A model generated the notes under the pieces. It was not told the origin of the DNA and did no database searches. It saw nothing but the letters and a program-made list of their open reading frames with translations. Shown here in pieces: positions 1-7,094 of a DNA stretch of 28,482 bases (position 1 is its first letter; the number at the start of each line of letters is the position of its first letter). The position numbers were made by a program, and so were the translations under genes. This DNA is from CAZLMF01 sp964560565. Its GTDB lineage: Bacteria > Bacillota > Clostridia > Oscillospirales > Ruminococcaceae. Location of the stretch: contig CAZLMF010000014.1 in NCBI GenBank assembly GCA_964560565.1, positions 1 through 28,482 of the forward strand, given 5' to 3'.

Positions 1-110
1 CAAAAATGTCAATCAAATTACAAATTATATCAGATTGGGTTTATGTATTGACCTATATCATTAGTGAAGCTATAATGGCATTGAGAAACACAGAATTGGA
101 GGAAAATAGC

Positions 111-399
111 ATGAAAAAATACTTATCCCTTATACTTGCGGCGGCAATGCTCACACTATCCGCTTGCAATACCCCAGTGGTTGAGTCAGAAAGTATTGCA
201 TATGGTAATTGAGCTTGTTGATGTAAACGACGATAATTCTATATCGATATACTACGCATTGATTGATTTGAATGTTTCCGATGAGCAACTAAACAGCAAT
301 GCCGAACCTTCGCTTTACTACTATGTAACCGTCAAGGACAACGACGACGGGCAGACATGGCGCTATATTGAGGGGAAGGAATACTTTCCAGAGGAATAG
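111..399 (+). pseudogene. Small lipoprotein gene broken by a frameshift
   Basis: A good ribosome site (GGAGG) precedes ATG 111. This opens a typical lipoprotein signal peptide (MKKYLSLILAAAMLTLSAC, lipobox LSAC, cysteine at residue 19). The frame stops at 210-212 after only 33 residues. A second frame then carries a well-behaved polar continuation (ELVDVNDDNSISIYYALIDL ... YFPEE) to the stop at 397-399. The two parts join into a plausible secreted protein of about 96 residues if one base is extra or two are missing near 200-206. A separate gene starting at ATG 202 is possible but has no ribosome site. I do not recognise the family. Either a real pseudogene or a sequence error explains it. Confidence 0.55.
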
Positions 400-435
400 C
401 TCCGAGCTTAATTTCCCTATATTTAATACAATATC

Positions 436-464
436 TTGACATTTAGGAGAGGGTATGCTAATCT
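436..464 (+). promoter_or_regulatory. Sigma-A promoter for the 545-1648 gene
   Basis: TTGACA (436-441), a 17-base spacer and TAATCT (459-464). Transcription would begin near 471, just before the duplicated ribosome-site region. Confidence 0.65.
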
Positions 465-476
465 AGATTTATATAC

Positions 477-557
477 AGGGGAAGACACCCATGATAAAAA
501 ACGAAGGTATATGTATTTTAATACGACCGAAGGGGGAGGCACCCATGATAAAAAACG
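477..557 (+). repeat. 27-bp direct repeat carrying ribosome site and start codon
   Basis: Bases 477-503 and 531-557 match at 25 of 27 positions. Each copy holds a purine-rich ribosome site (AGGGG...), then CACCCATG and the codons for MIKN. The copies are 54 bases apart, which is 18 codons, so both starts lie in the same frame. Confidence 0.8.
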
Positions 558-1648
558 GCACCGAAAGTAATTTTCAAACCATAACAGTTATGGATGACAA
601 CGGTGCAATTATCGGTTCAACTTATCCCAAAAGAGCAAAAGGCTTAGTAAAAAGATGTCGGGCAGTTTATGTTTCCGACAATGCAATCCGTCTGAGCAAC
701 TGTCCGACGTATAATAATGAATTATATACGGAGGAATTAACGATGGATATTAATACTGAGATTACTTTGGAGCAAAATGAGCAAGTTACCGCTCCAATTG
801 AAGCTGACCCTAAAAAGGTGAATTACCTATACTTTAACCCCAAGGAATGGATGAAGCATCCTGATGTTGCAAGGACAACAAATCTCGAAAGGTTCTTTGT
901 CAACAGCCCCTTTAGCTCGGATATGACTGAGGTTGTTTCAATCGGTACATGGAATAATGACTGGTGCGAAATTACTAATGGCATGCTCAGGCTTGAGCGG
1001 AATACGGAATACCATTTCGTGTTTTGGCTAAACGGCGGCGAGAATGATAACAACAGCGAAACTTGCCAAATGCAGGTGATGTTCACAAACAACAGCCTGC
1101 AAGTCAGCCTTACCGAGTGGGATGAAAAGTTTAGCTACAAGCTTAACCGCTCCTATGTGAAGCCGATTAAAAAGTACAAGGGCTGGCAACTTTATGACAT
1201 CCCTTTTGTTACCGGTGACAAGGAATACACTCAGATTAGATTTGTTTCCCAACGTGCTCCCATGGCTTTAATGCACGCAAGTGACACTGGGCAGTATAGC
1301 GGACTTGAGGACATAGTCGACGAGTTTTCAGCAAAGCGCCCTCAGCGCCACAACATAGCTTTTGAGGACGGCTGGCCAACCAACACATGGTACTCCACCG
1401 AAAACCTGCGAAACGGCGGCAACACAGCATCGGGCTTTGCAGATAACATGGCAAGTAACTTTGGCGATAACTCGACAGGGTTTAACTTTGGTTCATTTTC
1501 CAACATGTTCAATGCAGGCGAACTCCGTCAGCGTATCCTAGATGAGCTTGACATGGATGGGATTATGGAGCAAATTATGGCCGAGATTGACCTTGGTGAA
1601 ATTGGGGACGAAATTACCTCACAAATTAAAGAAAGCTTCAAGAAGTAG
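545..1648 (+). CDS. Uncharacterised Clostridia protein, 367 aa
   Basis: I do not recognise a named family. ATG 545 is chosen because AGGGGGAGG sits 6 bases upstream; an in-frame ATG at 491 with a weaker copy of the same site would add 18 residues. The first ~50 residues form a compact module (ITVMDDNGAIIGSTYPKRAK, then GLVKRCRA, SDNAIRLSNCP). From memory it resembles an N-terminal module of uncharacterised Clostridia proteins; this is unverified. Residues ~105-250 are rich in beta strands and aromatic residues, somewhat like a galactose-binding-type sandwich. A Gly/Asn/Phe-rich linker follows, then an acidic amphipathic helical tail (~320-367, LRQRILDELDMDGIMEQIM...). There is no signal peptide or membrane segment, so it is probably cytoplasmic. 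It has its own promoter and a strong terminator, so it is a single-gene unit. Confidence 0.8.
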   Translation: MIKNGTESNFQTITVMDDNGAIIGSTYPKRAKGLVKRCRAVYVSDNAIRLSNCPTYNNELYTEELTMDINTEITLEQNEQVTAPIEADPKKVNYLYFNPKEWMKHPDVARTTNLERFFVNSPFSSDMTEVVSIGTWNNDWCEITNGMLRLERNTEYHFVFWLNGGENDNNSETCQMQVMFTNNSLQVSLTEWDEKFSYKLNRSYVKPIKKYKGWQLYDIPFVTGDKEYTQIRFVSQRAPMALMHASDTGQYSGLEDIVDEFSAKRPQRHNIAFEDGWPTNTWYSTENLRNGGNTASGFADNMASNFGDNSTGFNFGSFSNMFNAGELRQRILDELDMDGIMEQIMAEIDLGEIGDEITSQIKESFKK

Positions 1649-1671
1649 AAATCCACCGATAAATTAAAATC

Positions 1672-1700
1672 AAAGAAGCCGCTTTCGCGGCTTCTTTTTT
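1672..1700. terminator. Bidirectional intrinsic terminator
   Basis: Stem AAGAAGCCGC (1673-1682), loop TTTC and GCGGCTTCTT (1687-1696), followed by T residues on the plus strand. On the minus strand the hairpin is followed by TTTGATTTTAATTT, so it can also end the convergent esterase gene. Confidence 0.9.
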
Positions 1701-1728
1701 ATTGTAGCACTCTTTTCAGCGGTAATAT

Positions 1729-3261
1729 TTACCCCTCATCTTCCATGCTAGTCCTAAATCCACCCATAGGAAGCCCCGCACGATTATACACCGTCACAGG
1801 CCCATGGTTGGTGAAGTTATACCTTGCATAATGTGGGTATTCGACTTTCTCCGAGCTAATGAAAACCTCATTGCCCACAATCTCAACCTTATCAGCAGGG
1901 TAAAACTGTTTATCGGCTCCTGCAAGCTCAAAGCCCACAGCACTTTCCCCACGCACCTCAATCCCCCCGTAGGTATGCTTGATTGCAAGCACTATACCGC
2001 TTTCACGCACATAATAGTAGTCAAGCTCCGGCGCAAAGCAGGCAGCATCAGTGCCGTACACAGCCCCAAGTGCCAGCAGCGCAATGCGCTCCCCCACGGG
2101 CTGCTTTTCGGTGGGGTGAATGTCATTTACCGTGCCATGCTCCACTATAACCGCCATATAAGCATTTCGCACTGTCTTGTAAACACGAGTTTGTCCCTCA
2201 CGGATTTTTGCCCAGTGCTTATGGTCAATATCGTCCTGATACTTAAACATCGGCAGCTGCACAAAAATAATCGGCAGTTCCTCATCGCCCCAATCCTTGC
2301 GCCACTGACTTATCATATTCGAAAACAACTTATAGTATGAATTTGGGCGGTGGTCATCGCTTTCACCCTGGTAAAACCAAAATCCACGGAGCGTATAAGG
2401 GCAAACTCTTCTTAGCATTGTTTCATAAAGTCCCGCAGGGCGAAACTCATTATAGGGGTTTTTAGGGCCCGGATAGCGGTTTTCGCCTGCTATTTCAAGT
2501 GCCTCTGTCCAGCCGGTATTAGGGTTTTCAGTATAAATTTCAGCAACCTTTTCGTTCCAAGCCTTGCTGTATGCCTGATACTCGTCCCACTCGACTTTAA
2601 GCTCTTCCATGCTCCTTGTGCCCAAGGCTTCGTCGTACTCATCCATGTAAATTTTCGTATCTCTATCCATCTCGATAAATTCACGGCTCATCCATGCAGT
2701 AGCAGAGGTGCCGCCCCAGTTACAGCCGATAACACCAACGGTTACCCCAAGCTGCTGTGATATTTTTGAAGCGGCAAAGAATCCAACTGCCGACCAGTAT
2801 TTTGTCCCCTCGTCGCCGAAAACCTCCCAGCCCGAATCCGTTTCCTTTGCGTCAAAGTCATCATCAAAGTAGGCAATTTTCTTTGTATAGTAAAACCGCA
2901 CATTCACGTTCTTGGCACTTTCAAGGATTTCTTTTCCGCCATTGCAATTTTGCAGCTCGAACTCCATGTTCGATTGACCGCCTGCTAGCCAAACCTCACC
3001 CAGCATAATATTACTGAAGGTTATTGTATCCTTGCTATCACTAAGAAAAAGCTCATAAGGGCCGCCTGCATTCATAGGTGCAAGGGAAATCTCCCACTTG
3101 CCATCTGTAACAACCGCCTTTGCGGTATTCCCTGCAACTTCAGCGGTGACTATTCTGCCGTTTTCGCCCTTGCCCCAAATGGTAATTGCCTTTTCACGCT
3201 GAAGCACCATATTGCTGCTGAAAATCGCCGCGGCTTTAAAAACTGTTTTCGTTGCTTGCAT
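1729..3261 (-). CDS. Sialate O-acetylesterase-family carbohydrate esterase (SGNH/SASA)
   Basis: A 510-residue SGNH hydrolase of the sialate O-acetylesterase (SASA) type. An N-terminal beta domain (FSSNMVLQREKAITIWGKG) precedes the catalytic block GQSNME (residues 95-100, nucleophile Ser97). Then come GCNWGGTSATAW (oxyanion region, ~179-190), FYQGESD (~296-302) and DIHP (~380-383, catalytic Asp/His). The family removes O-acetyl groups from sialic acids, but members in fibre degraders also deacetylate xylan, xyloglucan or mannan oligosaccharides. With no signal peptide it is probably cytoplasmic and acts on imported, still acetylated oligosaccharides. GGGGG lies ~10 bases before ATG 3261. It is transcribed alone from the promoter at 3345-3373. 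The substrate cannot be read from sequence. Confidence 0.9.
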   Translation of the reverse strand: MQATKTVFKAAAIFSSNMVLQREKAITIWGKGENGRIVTAEVAGNTAKAVVTDGKWEISLAPMNAGGPYELFLSDSKDTITFSNIMLGEVWLAGGQSNMEFELQNCNGGKEILESAKNVNVRFYYTKKIAYFDDDFDAKETDSGWEVFGDEGTKYWSAVGFFAASKISQQLGVTVGVIGCNWGGTSATAWMSREFIEMDRDTKIYMDEYDEALGTRSMEELKVEWDEYQAYSKAWNEKVAEIYTENPNTGWTEALEIAGENRYPGPKNPYNEFRPAGLYETMLRRVCPYTLRGFWFYQGESDDHRPNSYYKLFSNMISQWRKDWGDEELPIIFVQLPMFKYQDDIDHKHWAKIREGQTRVYKTVRNAYMAVIVEHGTVNDIHPTEKQPVGERIALLALGAVYGTDAACFAPELDYYYVRESGIVLAIKHTYGGIEVRGESAVGFELAGADKQFYPADKVEIVGNEVFISSEKVEYPHYARYNFTNHGPVTVYNRAGLPMGGFRTSMEDEG

Positions 3262-3288
3262 ATATATCCCCCAATTAACATAAAAAAT

Positions 3289-3367
3289 TATCGATACATC
3301 GCACGAACTGCTTCCACAGCAAATTGTACAGATGTATCGATATTATTGTATCACTTTTTAATGTATC
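3289..3367. promoter_or_regulatory. GATACA operator cluster at the esterase promoter
   Basis: Read on the minus strand, GATACA occurs at 3367-3362 (in the spacer), 3352-3347 (overlapping the -10) and 3338-3333 (at the likely start of transcription), about 14-15 bases apart. A perfect 12-base inverted repeat, TATCGATACATC (3289-3300) and GATGTATCGATA (3331-3342), joins the third copy to a fourth, inverted copy. The layout looks like a repressor-binding cluster. Confidence 0.55.
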
Positions 3368-3373
3368 AGTCAA
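3345..3373 (-). promoter_or_regulatory. Sigma-A promoter of the esterase gene
   Basis: Minus strand TTGACT (3373-3368), 17 bases, TACAAT (3350-3345). The predicted start of transcription near 3338 leaves a leader of ~75 bases. Confidence 0.8.
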
Positions 3374-3410
3374 CGAAACTTGCATTTTGTTACCGCTCTA
3401 ATTAACTTGT

Positions 3411-3575
3411 CTAGCTACCCTTGCAGCTGCTAGCATGAGGGCAGCCTGAACAGCTTGCACAGCCCTTTCCTGCCTTTTTATCCTTTCGCAGCTTAACTAT
3501 AACAAGTGTCACCACCCCGATAAGCACCGCACTAATAACAATCGTTGCTAAATTCTCCATTAAAAAAGCCATCAT
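3411..3575 (-). CDS. FeoB-associated Cys-rich membrane protein, 54 aa
   Basis: A small gene read directly from the sequence: ATG at 3575-3573 (a second ATG follows at once), stop TAG at 3413-3411, ribosome site GAAGGGGG. The product has one N-terminal membrane segment (ENLATIVISAVLIGVVTLVI, ~7-26), a basic stretch (KLRKDKKAGKG), then a tight cysteine motif CASCSGCPHASSC (~39-51). This is the pattern of the FeoB-associated Cys-rich membrane protein family that follows feoB in many Clostridia. The exact role is unknown; it is thought to help FeoB, perhaps in metal handling like FeoC. It lies 36 bases after feoB on the same strand, which supports co-transcription. Confidence 0.92.
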   Translation of the reverse strand: MMAFLMENLATIVISAVLIGVVTLVIVKLRKDKKAGKGCASCSGCPHASSCKGS

Positions 3576-3611
3576 AACGCTTCCCCCTTCTATTTTTTTA
3601 CTTCCTACTTA

Positions 3612-5747
3612 CTATTTTGCGCGCAGCTTTGTGCTTTCGTTATAGGGCTTAAACAGCATATATAGCACAAAAGCAATTATTACGAAGGAAACCATTGTCC
3701 AAACTCCAAATGCTCCTGTTGTGAGCAATGTGCCAATCTGATTGATGCAAAGCGCAACCGCATAAGCAAACAAAGTCTGATAAGAAACCGCAAATAATGT
3801 CCACTTAGCATTGTTCATCTCACGCTTAATTGCGCCGATTGCCGCAAAACACGGAGCGCAAAGCAGATTAAACACCAGGAATGAGTATGCTGTAATGGTA
3901 GTGAATGAATTTGCAAGAGCTGTCCATATCTCTGCGCCATCCTCGGCAACCTCACCAAAGCCATAAAGCACACCAAAGGTTGAAACAACATTCTCTTTTG
4001 CAACAAGTCCCATAATTGCTGAAACTGCCGACTGCCAGTTGCCCCAGCCAAGAGGTACAAACAACGGAGCAATTAATCCGCCGATATTAGCAAGGAATCC
4101 ATCGTTAATGTCTTCAACCAAGCCAAGTCTTCCATTTACGATGCCAAAGCTTGAAACAAACCAAATTCCAATAGCTGAAAGCAGGATGATTGTACCGGCT
4201 TTCTTCACAAATGACCAGCCACGCTCCCATGTTGAGCGCAATAAATTTGAAATCGTCGGCATATGATAAGAGGGCAACTCCATTACAAAGGGTGCGGGAT
4301 CACCTGCAAACATTTTCGTCTTCTTTAGGATTAACCCCGACACAACAATTGCGGTAATACCGACAAAATATGCGCTAGGTGCAACCCACCACGCTCCACC
4401 AAAGAGAGCTCCTGCAATTAACGCAATAATAGGAAGCTTTGCGCCGCAAGGGATAAAGGGTGTAGTCATAATCGTCATTCTACGGTCACGCTCGTTCTCA
4501 ATAGTGCGTGAAGCCATAATGCCGGGGACACTGCAACCCGTCCCAACCAGCATGGGAATGAAGGACTTGCCTGAAAGCCCAAACTTGCGGAAAATTCTAT
4601 CCATAATGAAGGCAATGCGTGACATATATCCGCACGCTTCAAGGAACGCAAGGAATAAAAACAGCACAAACATCTGAGGCACAAACCCGAGCACCGCTCC
4701 AACGCCTCCGACAATGCCATCAAGAATTAGTCCTTGAAGCCAATCGGCGGTATTTACGCTGACAAGGAAATTCTCCACCGCAGGGGGGACAACTTCCCCG
4801 AACAGTACATCATTTGTCCAATTCGTCACCCAAGTGCCTACCGTGGTAACAGATACATAGTAAACCAAGAACATTACAATCGCAAATACCGGTAGCGCCA
4901 GAAATCTATTTGTGACAATGCGGTCAATTCTATCCGTTGCGGAAAGCTTGCTTTTATTGACCCTTATGTAGCACTTTTTAATAATCGATGTTATGTAGTT
5001 ATAACGCTCATTTGTGATAATGCTTTCCGCATCATCGTCAAGCTCATTCTCGCATTTCTTTATATCCTGCTCGATGTGAGCAAGCTTATCCTTTGTAACA
5101 CCAAGATGTTCTATTGCCTTTTTATCACGCTCAAAAAGCTTAATTGCATAGAATCTTTGCTCTTGCTCGGGTAAATGATGAAGGACAGCTTCCTCGATAT
5201 GCGCAATTGCATGCTCCACAATGCCGCTGAAATTATGTTGTGGTGCATTTGCTTTGCCCTGTGTGGCAGCTAGCACTGCTGCCCTTGAAACAATATCTAT
5301 ACCGGTGAGTTTCAGCGCTGAAACCTCAAAAACCTCGCACCCAAGCTCCTTAGAAAGCCTCGCGAAATTGATTAGGTCTCCCCTTTTTTTCACAACATCC
5401 ATCATGTTGATTGCCACCACAACAGGTATACCAATCTCAGTCAGTTGTGTAGTAAGGTATAAGTTTCTCTCAAGGTTCGTGCCATCAATAATATTGATTA
5501 TCGCATCAGGGCGCTCAGTAATAAGGTAATTTCTCGCCACTACCTCCTCAAGAGTATAGGGCGAAAGAGAGTAGATACCAGGCAAGTCCACAAGGATAAC
5601 ATCTCGCTGCCCTTTAATCTTGCCCTCCTTTTTCTCAACTGTTACCCCGGGCCAGTTGCCCACAAACTGATTAGAGCCTGTAAGCGCATTAAAAAGCGTG
5701 GTCTTGCCGCTGTTAGGATTGCCCGCAAGTGCGATTTTCAAAGCCAT
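3612..5747 (-). CDS. feoB: Ferrous iron transporter FeoB
   Basis: A 711-residue FeoB. The N-terminal GTPase has G1 GNPNSGKTT (9-17), G2 GVTVEKKEG (34-42), G3 DLPG (54-57) and G4 NMMD (114-117). A helical linker (~165-265) follows. The membrane domain (~280-700) has the two Gate regions, including VGTGCSVPGIMASR and PFIPCGAKLP with the conserved cysteines. It imports Fe(II) across the cytoplasmic membrane. The length fits a standard FeoB. The tandem feoA genes lie upstream and the Cys-rich accessory peptide downstream. An apparent terminator and a GTTAGC palindrome between feoA and feoB suggest that feoB can be transcribed separately under iron control. Confidence 0.97.
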   Translation of the reverse strand: MALKIALAGNPNSGKTTLFNALTGSNQFVGNWPGVTVEKKEGKIKGQRDVILVDLPGIYSLSPYTLEEVVARNYLITERPDAIINIIDGTNLERNLYLTTQLTEIGIPVVVAINMMDVVKKRGDLINFARLSKELGCEVFEVSALKLTGIDIVSRAAVLAATQGKANAPQHNFSGIVEHAIAHIEEAVLHHLPEQEQRFYAIKLFERDKKAIEHLGVTKDKLAHIEQDIKKCENELDDDAESIITNERYNYITSIIKKCYIRVNKSKLSATDRIDRIVTNRFLALPVFAIVMFLVYYVSVTTVGTWVTNWTNDVLFGEVVPPAVENFLVSVNTADWLQGLILDGIVGGVGAVLGFVPQMFVLFLFLAFLEACGYMSRIAFIMDRIFRKFGLSGKSFIPMLVGTGCSVPGIMASRTIENERDRRMTIMTTPFIPCGAKLPIIALIAGALFGGAWWVAPSAYFVGITAIVVSGLILKKTKMFAGDPAPFVMELPSYHMPTISNLLRSTWERGWSFVKKAGTIILLSAIGIWFVSSFGIVNGRLGLVEDINDGFLANIGGLIAPLFVPLGWGNWQSAVSAIMGLVAKENVVSTFGVLYGFGEVAEDGAEIWTALANSFTTITAYSFLVFNLLCAPCFAAIGAIKREMNNAKWTLFAVSYQTLFAYAVALCINQIGTLLTTGAFGVWTMVSFVIIAFVLYMLFKPYNESTKLRAK

Positions 5748-5790
5748 ATCTAGTTCCGTTCCTTCCGCATTTAGTATGTAATGTCCCTAT

Positions 5791-5806
5791 AGCTAAAACA
5801 TTAGCT
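5791..5806. promoter_or_regulatory. Second palindrome in the feoB leader
   Basis: AGCTAA-AACA-TTAGCT is a 16-bp palindrome with arms related to, but reversed from, the GTTAGC site 27 bases away. It may be an extra regulator contact or a leader hairpin. Confidence 0.4.
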
Positions 5807-5832
5807 TGAATGCAAAAATATTCGTAATCGTA

Positions 5833-5850
5833 AGTTAGCGTAAGCTAACT
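5833..5850. promoter_or_regulatory. Putative iron-regulator operator before feoB
   Basis: Palindrome AGTTAGC-GTAA-GCTAACT. The GTTAGC-N4-GCTAAC core is identical in arms and spacing to the one at 6395-6410 in front of feoA. I could not assign a clear -35/-10 pair here. Confidence 0.65.
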
Positions 5851-5860
5851 CGGTAGCAAT

Positions 5861-5881
5861 AAAAAAGCAGGATATATCCTG
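5861..5881 (-). terminator. Terminator between feoA and feoB
   Basis: On the minus strand the 14-bp palindrome CAGGATATATCCTG (5881-5868) is followed by C and TTTTTT (5866-5861). It lies between the second feoA and feoB, so feoA transcripts may stop or be attenuated here. Confidence 0.6.
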
Positions 5882-5924
5882 TGCTTCTATCATAAAAACA
5901 ACTGCCAAGATAAGCCAAAACCTA

Positions 5925-6038
5925 CTAGATTTCTACCTCAATTAGTTCAGCGTCAGCCTTGCGAATCGATAGCTCATATCCTCTAACAGTAAGCTCAATA
6001 GGGTCACCCAGTGGCGCAAGCTTTCGAACAAAAACCTC
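5925..6038 (-). CDS. feoA: Second FeoA, C-terminal half only (gap removes the start)
   Basis: The visible 37 residues (EVFVRKLAPLGDPIEL, then TVRGYELSIRKADAELIEVEI) are the C-terminal half of a FeoA SH3-like protein. This type has the signature APLGDP and GYELSLRK and usually follows an N-terminal half ending in PGT. The start and about 35 residues lie in the N gap at 6039-6138. FeoA proteins bind FeoB and are needed for Fe(II) uptake. Paired feoA genes ahead of feoB are common in Clostridia. The 177 bases between its stop and feoB hold a terminator and two palindromes. Confidence 0.88.
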   Translation of the reverse strand, partial: EVFVRKLAPLGDPIELTVRGYELSIRKADAELIEVEI

Positions 6039-6138
6039 NNNNNNNNNNNNNNNNNNNNNNNNNNNNNNNNNNNNNNNNNNNNNNNNNNNNNNNNNNNNNN
6101 NNNNNNNNNNNNNNNNNNNNNNNNNNNNNNNNNNNNNN
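6039..6138. other. Assembly gap of 100 N
   Basis: Exactly 100 unknown bases. The true length must exceed 100: it has to hold the end of the first feoA, a spacer, a ribosome site and about 105 coding bases of the second feoA. Confidence 0.98.
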
Positions 6139-6347
6139 TAAACAACAATTCTATTCGCCATTTCGCGGCTGATTGCAACGCGCGTGTCTTTAACATTAAC
6201 TATAAGGTTGCCTGCATTTTCGGATACAATGGTAATTTCACTTCCCTCAACAAAACCTAAGCTGTTAAGAAAGCGCTTGGTTTCGTCCTTGCCCCCGATT
6301 CTTTTAATGGAGTTAATCTCTCCTGCCTTAGCAAAAGTAAGTGGCAT
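6139..6347 (-). CDS. feoA: First FeoA, essentially complete
   Basis: Sixty-nine residues beginning MPLTFAKAGEINSIKRIGGK and ending SREMANRIVV, which is the full length of a short Clostridial FeoA. The next codon, at the gap edge, reads T-A-N, so it is either a stop (TAA/TAG) or Tyr. A stop there is what family length predicts. Hence the open frame running through the Ns is not one 140-residue protein but two FeoA proteins. It is an SH3-fold cytoplasmic partner of FeoB. Ribosome site AGGGGAG lies 5 bases before ATG 6347. Expression is driven by the promoter at 6418-6446 with an operator at the start of transcription. Confidence 0.92.
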
Positions 6348-6394
6348 AATTATCTCCCCTATCCTATCTATTATGTTCTACTTATCTCTGTAAA

Positions 6395-6410
6395 GTTAGC
6401 ACTTGCTAAC
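6395..6410. promoter_or_regulatory. Putative iron-regulator operator before feoA
   Basis: Palindrome GTTAGC-ACTT-GCTAAC. It starts 7 bases after the -10 box of the feoA promoter, so a bound repressor would cover the transcription start. The same arms recur at 5834-5849 before feoB. Confidence 0.7.
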
Positions 6411-6417
6411 CATCAAT

Positions 6418-6446
6418 AGTTTAGCATTAAAAATAGTACAAGTCAA
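6418..6446 (-). promoter_or_regulatory. Sigma-A promoter of the feo operon
   Basis: Minus strand TTGACT (6446-6441), 17 bases, TAAACT (6423-6418). Confidence 0.7.
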
Positions 6447-6501
6447 GTGGTTTATTAGGAATATTTGTTGAAGGAAAGGTAACTTTGTAGAGTGTTACAA
6501 C

Positions 6502-6542
6502 TTAGTAAGCCTCCACTAACTAAATTTGTAAGCCTCCACAAA
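6502..6542. repeat. Two copies of an 18-bp hairpin element before the DtxR-type gene
   Basis: TTAGT-AAGCCTCC-ACTAA (6502-6519) and TTTGT-AAGCCTCC-ACAAA (6525-6542) start 23 bases apart. The middle is identical. The outer arm differs in one base, and that change is matched by its partner, so both copies keep perfect 5-bp arms. The second copy ends 9 bases before the -35 box at 6552. Confidence 0.7.
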
Positions 6543-6551
6543 ATTGGAATC

Positions 6552-6580
6552 TTGAATTTTTCATAGCAATATGATATTAT
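6552..6580 (+). promoter_or_regulatory. Sigma-A promoter of the DtxR-type gene
   Basis: TTGAAT (6552-6557), 17 bases, TATTAT (6575-6580). The leader is ~27 bases with a G-rich ribosome site (AGGGGGCG) before ATG 6615. Confidence 0.7.
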
Positions 6581-6614
6581 ATATTAAACAAAAGACTTAT
6601 AGGGGGCGAATTTC

Positions 6615-6980
6615 ATGCAAATACAAGAATCAGGCGAGATGTACCTTGAAACCATTTTAATCCTGCGTGGGAAGCATACGAATATTCGCGCCATTGATAT
6701 AGTCAACTACACAGGCTACTCAAAGCCCAGTATTAGCAGAGCAGTAGGTTTGCTAAAGAAAAGCGGAATGCTTGAGGTGGATTCATTAGGGCATATCATC
6801 CTCACCCCCGAGGGCGAAGCCATTGCAAGGCGCATATATGACCGTCATCGTGTATTAACGGAGTTCTTCACAAGGCTAGGTGTTGACGCATCCATTGCCT
6901 CTGAGGATGCTTGCAAAATCGAGCACTATATTAGCGATGAAACCTTCGATAAAATAAAATTGCATCTTGAGGAAATGTGA
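6615..6980 (+). CDS. DtxR/MntR-family metal-dependent transcription regulator
   Basis: A 121-residue protein: an N-terminal winged helix-turn-helix (~1-65, recognition part GYSKPSISRAVGLLKKSGML) followed by the dimerisation and metal-binding domain. It lacks the SH3-like third domain of DtxR and IdeR. Metal ligands can be aligned by motif. GEMYLE places Met9 where DtxR has Met10. EDACKIEHYISDE gives Cys100, Glu103 and His104, like the Cys-x-x-Glu-His set of iron-sensing DtxR and unlike MntR, which has Glu at the Cys position. His78 is also kept. With Fe(II) bound it would repress iron uptake. It diverges from the feo operon, whose GTTAGC palindromes are natural targets. Whether those, or the twin repeats before its own promoter, are its sites is inference. 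Confidence 0.9.
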   Translation: MQIQESGEMYLETILILRGKHTNIRAIDIVNYTGYSKPSISRAVGLLKKSGMLEVDSLGHIILTPEGEAIARRIYDRHRVLTEFFTRLGVDASIASEDACKIEHYISDETFDKIKLHLEEM

Positions 6981-7035
6981 AAGCTGACACTTGAAAAAAC
7001 ATCAACGGCGTTTCGATTATCATCTACATAAATTA

Positions 7036-7069
7036 AAGCAGGTGTACCGTGAAAGCGGTACACCTGCTT
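7036..7069. terminator. Terminator shared by convergent genes
   Basis: A perfect 14-bp stem (AAGCAGGTGTACCG / CGGTACACCTGCTT) with loop TGAAAG, followed by GCTTTTAAT on the plus strand and by TTAATTTAT on the minus strand. It sits between the regulator and the GH43 gene. Confidence 0.9.
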
Positions 7070-7094
7070 GCTTTTAATATTGATTATAATAAAA

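Noticed and set aside
1804..2340. 178-codon open frame on the plus strand
   Set aside because: It lies entirely antisense to the esterase gene, has no ribosome site and no recognisable protein features.
5925..6347. A single 140-residue FeoA fusion
   Set aside because: It only exists by reading through 100 Ns. The family length and the T-A-N codon at the gap edge indicate two proteins.
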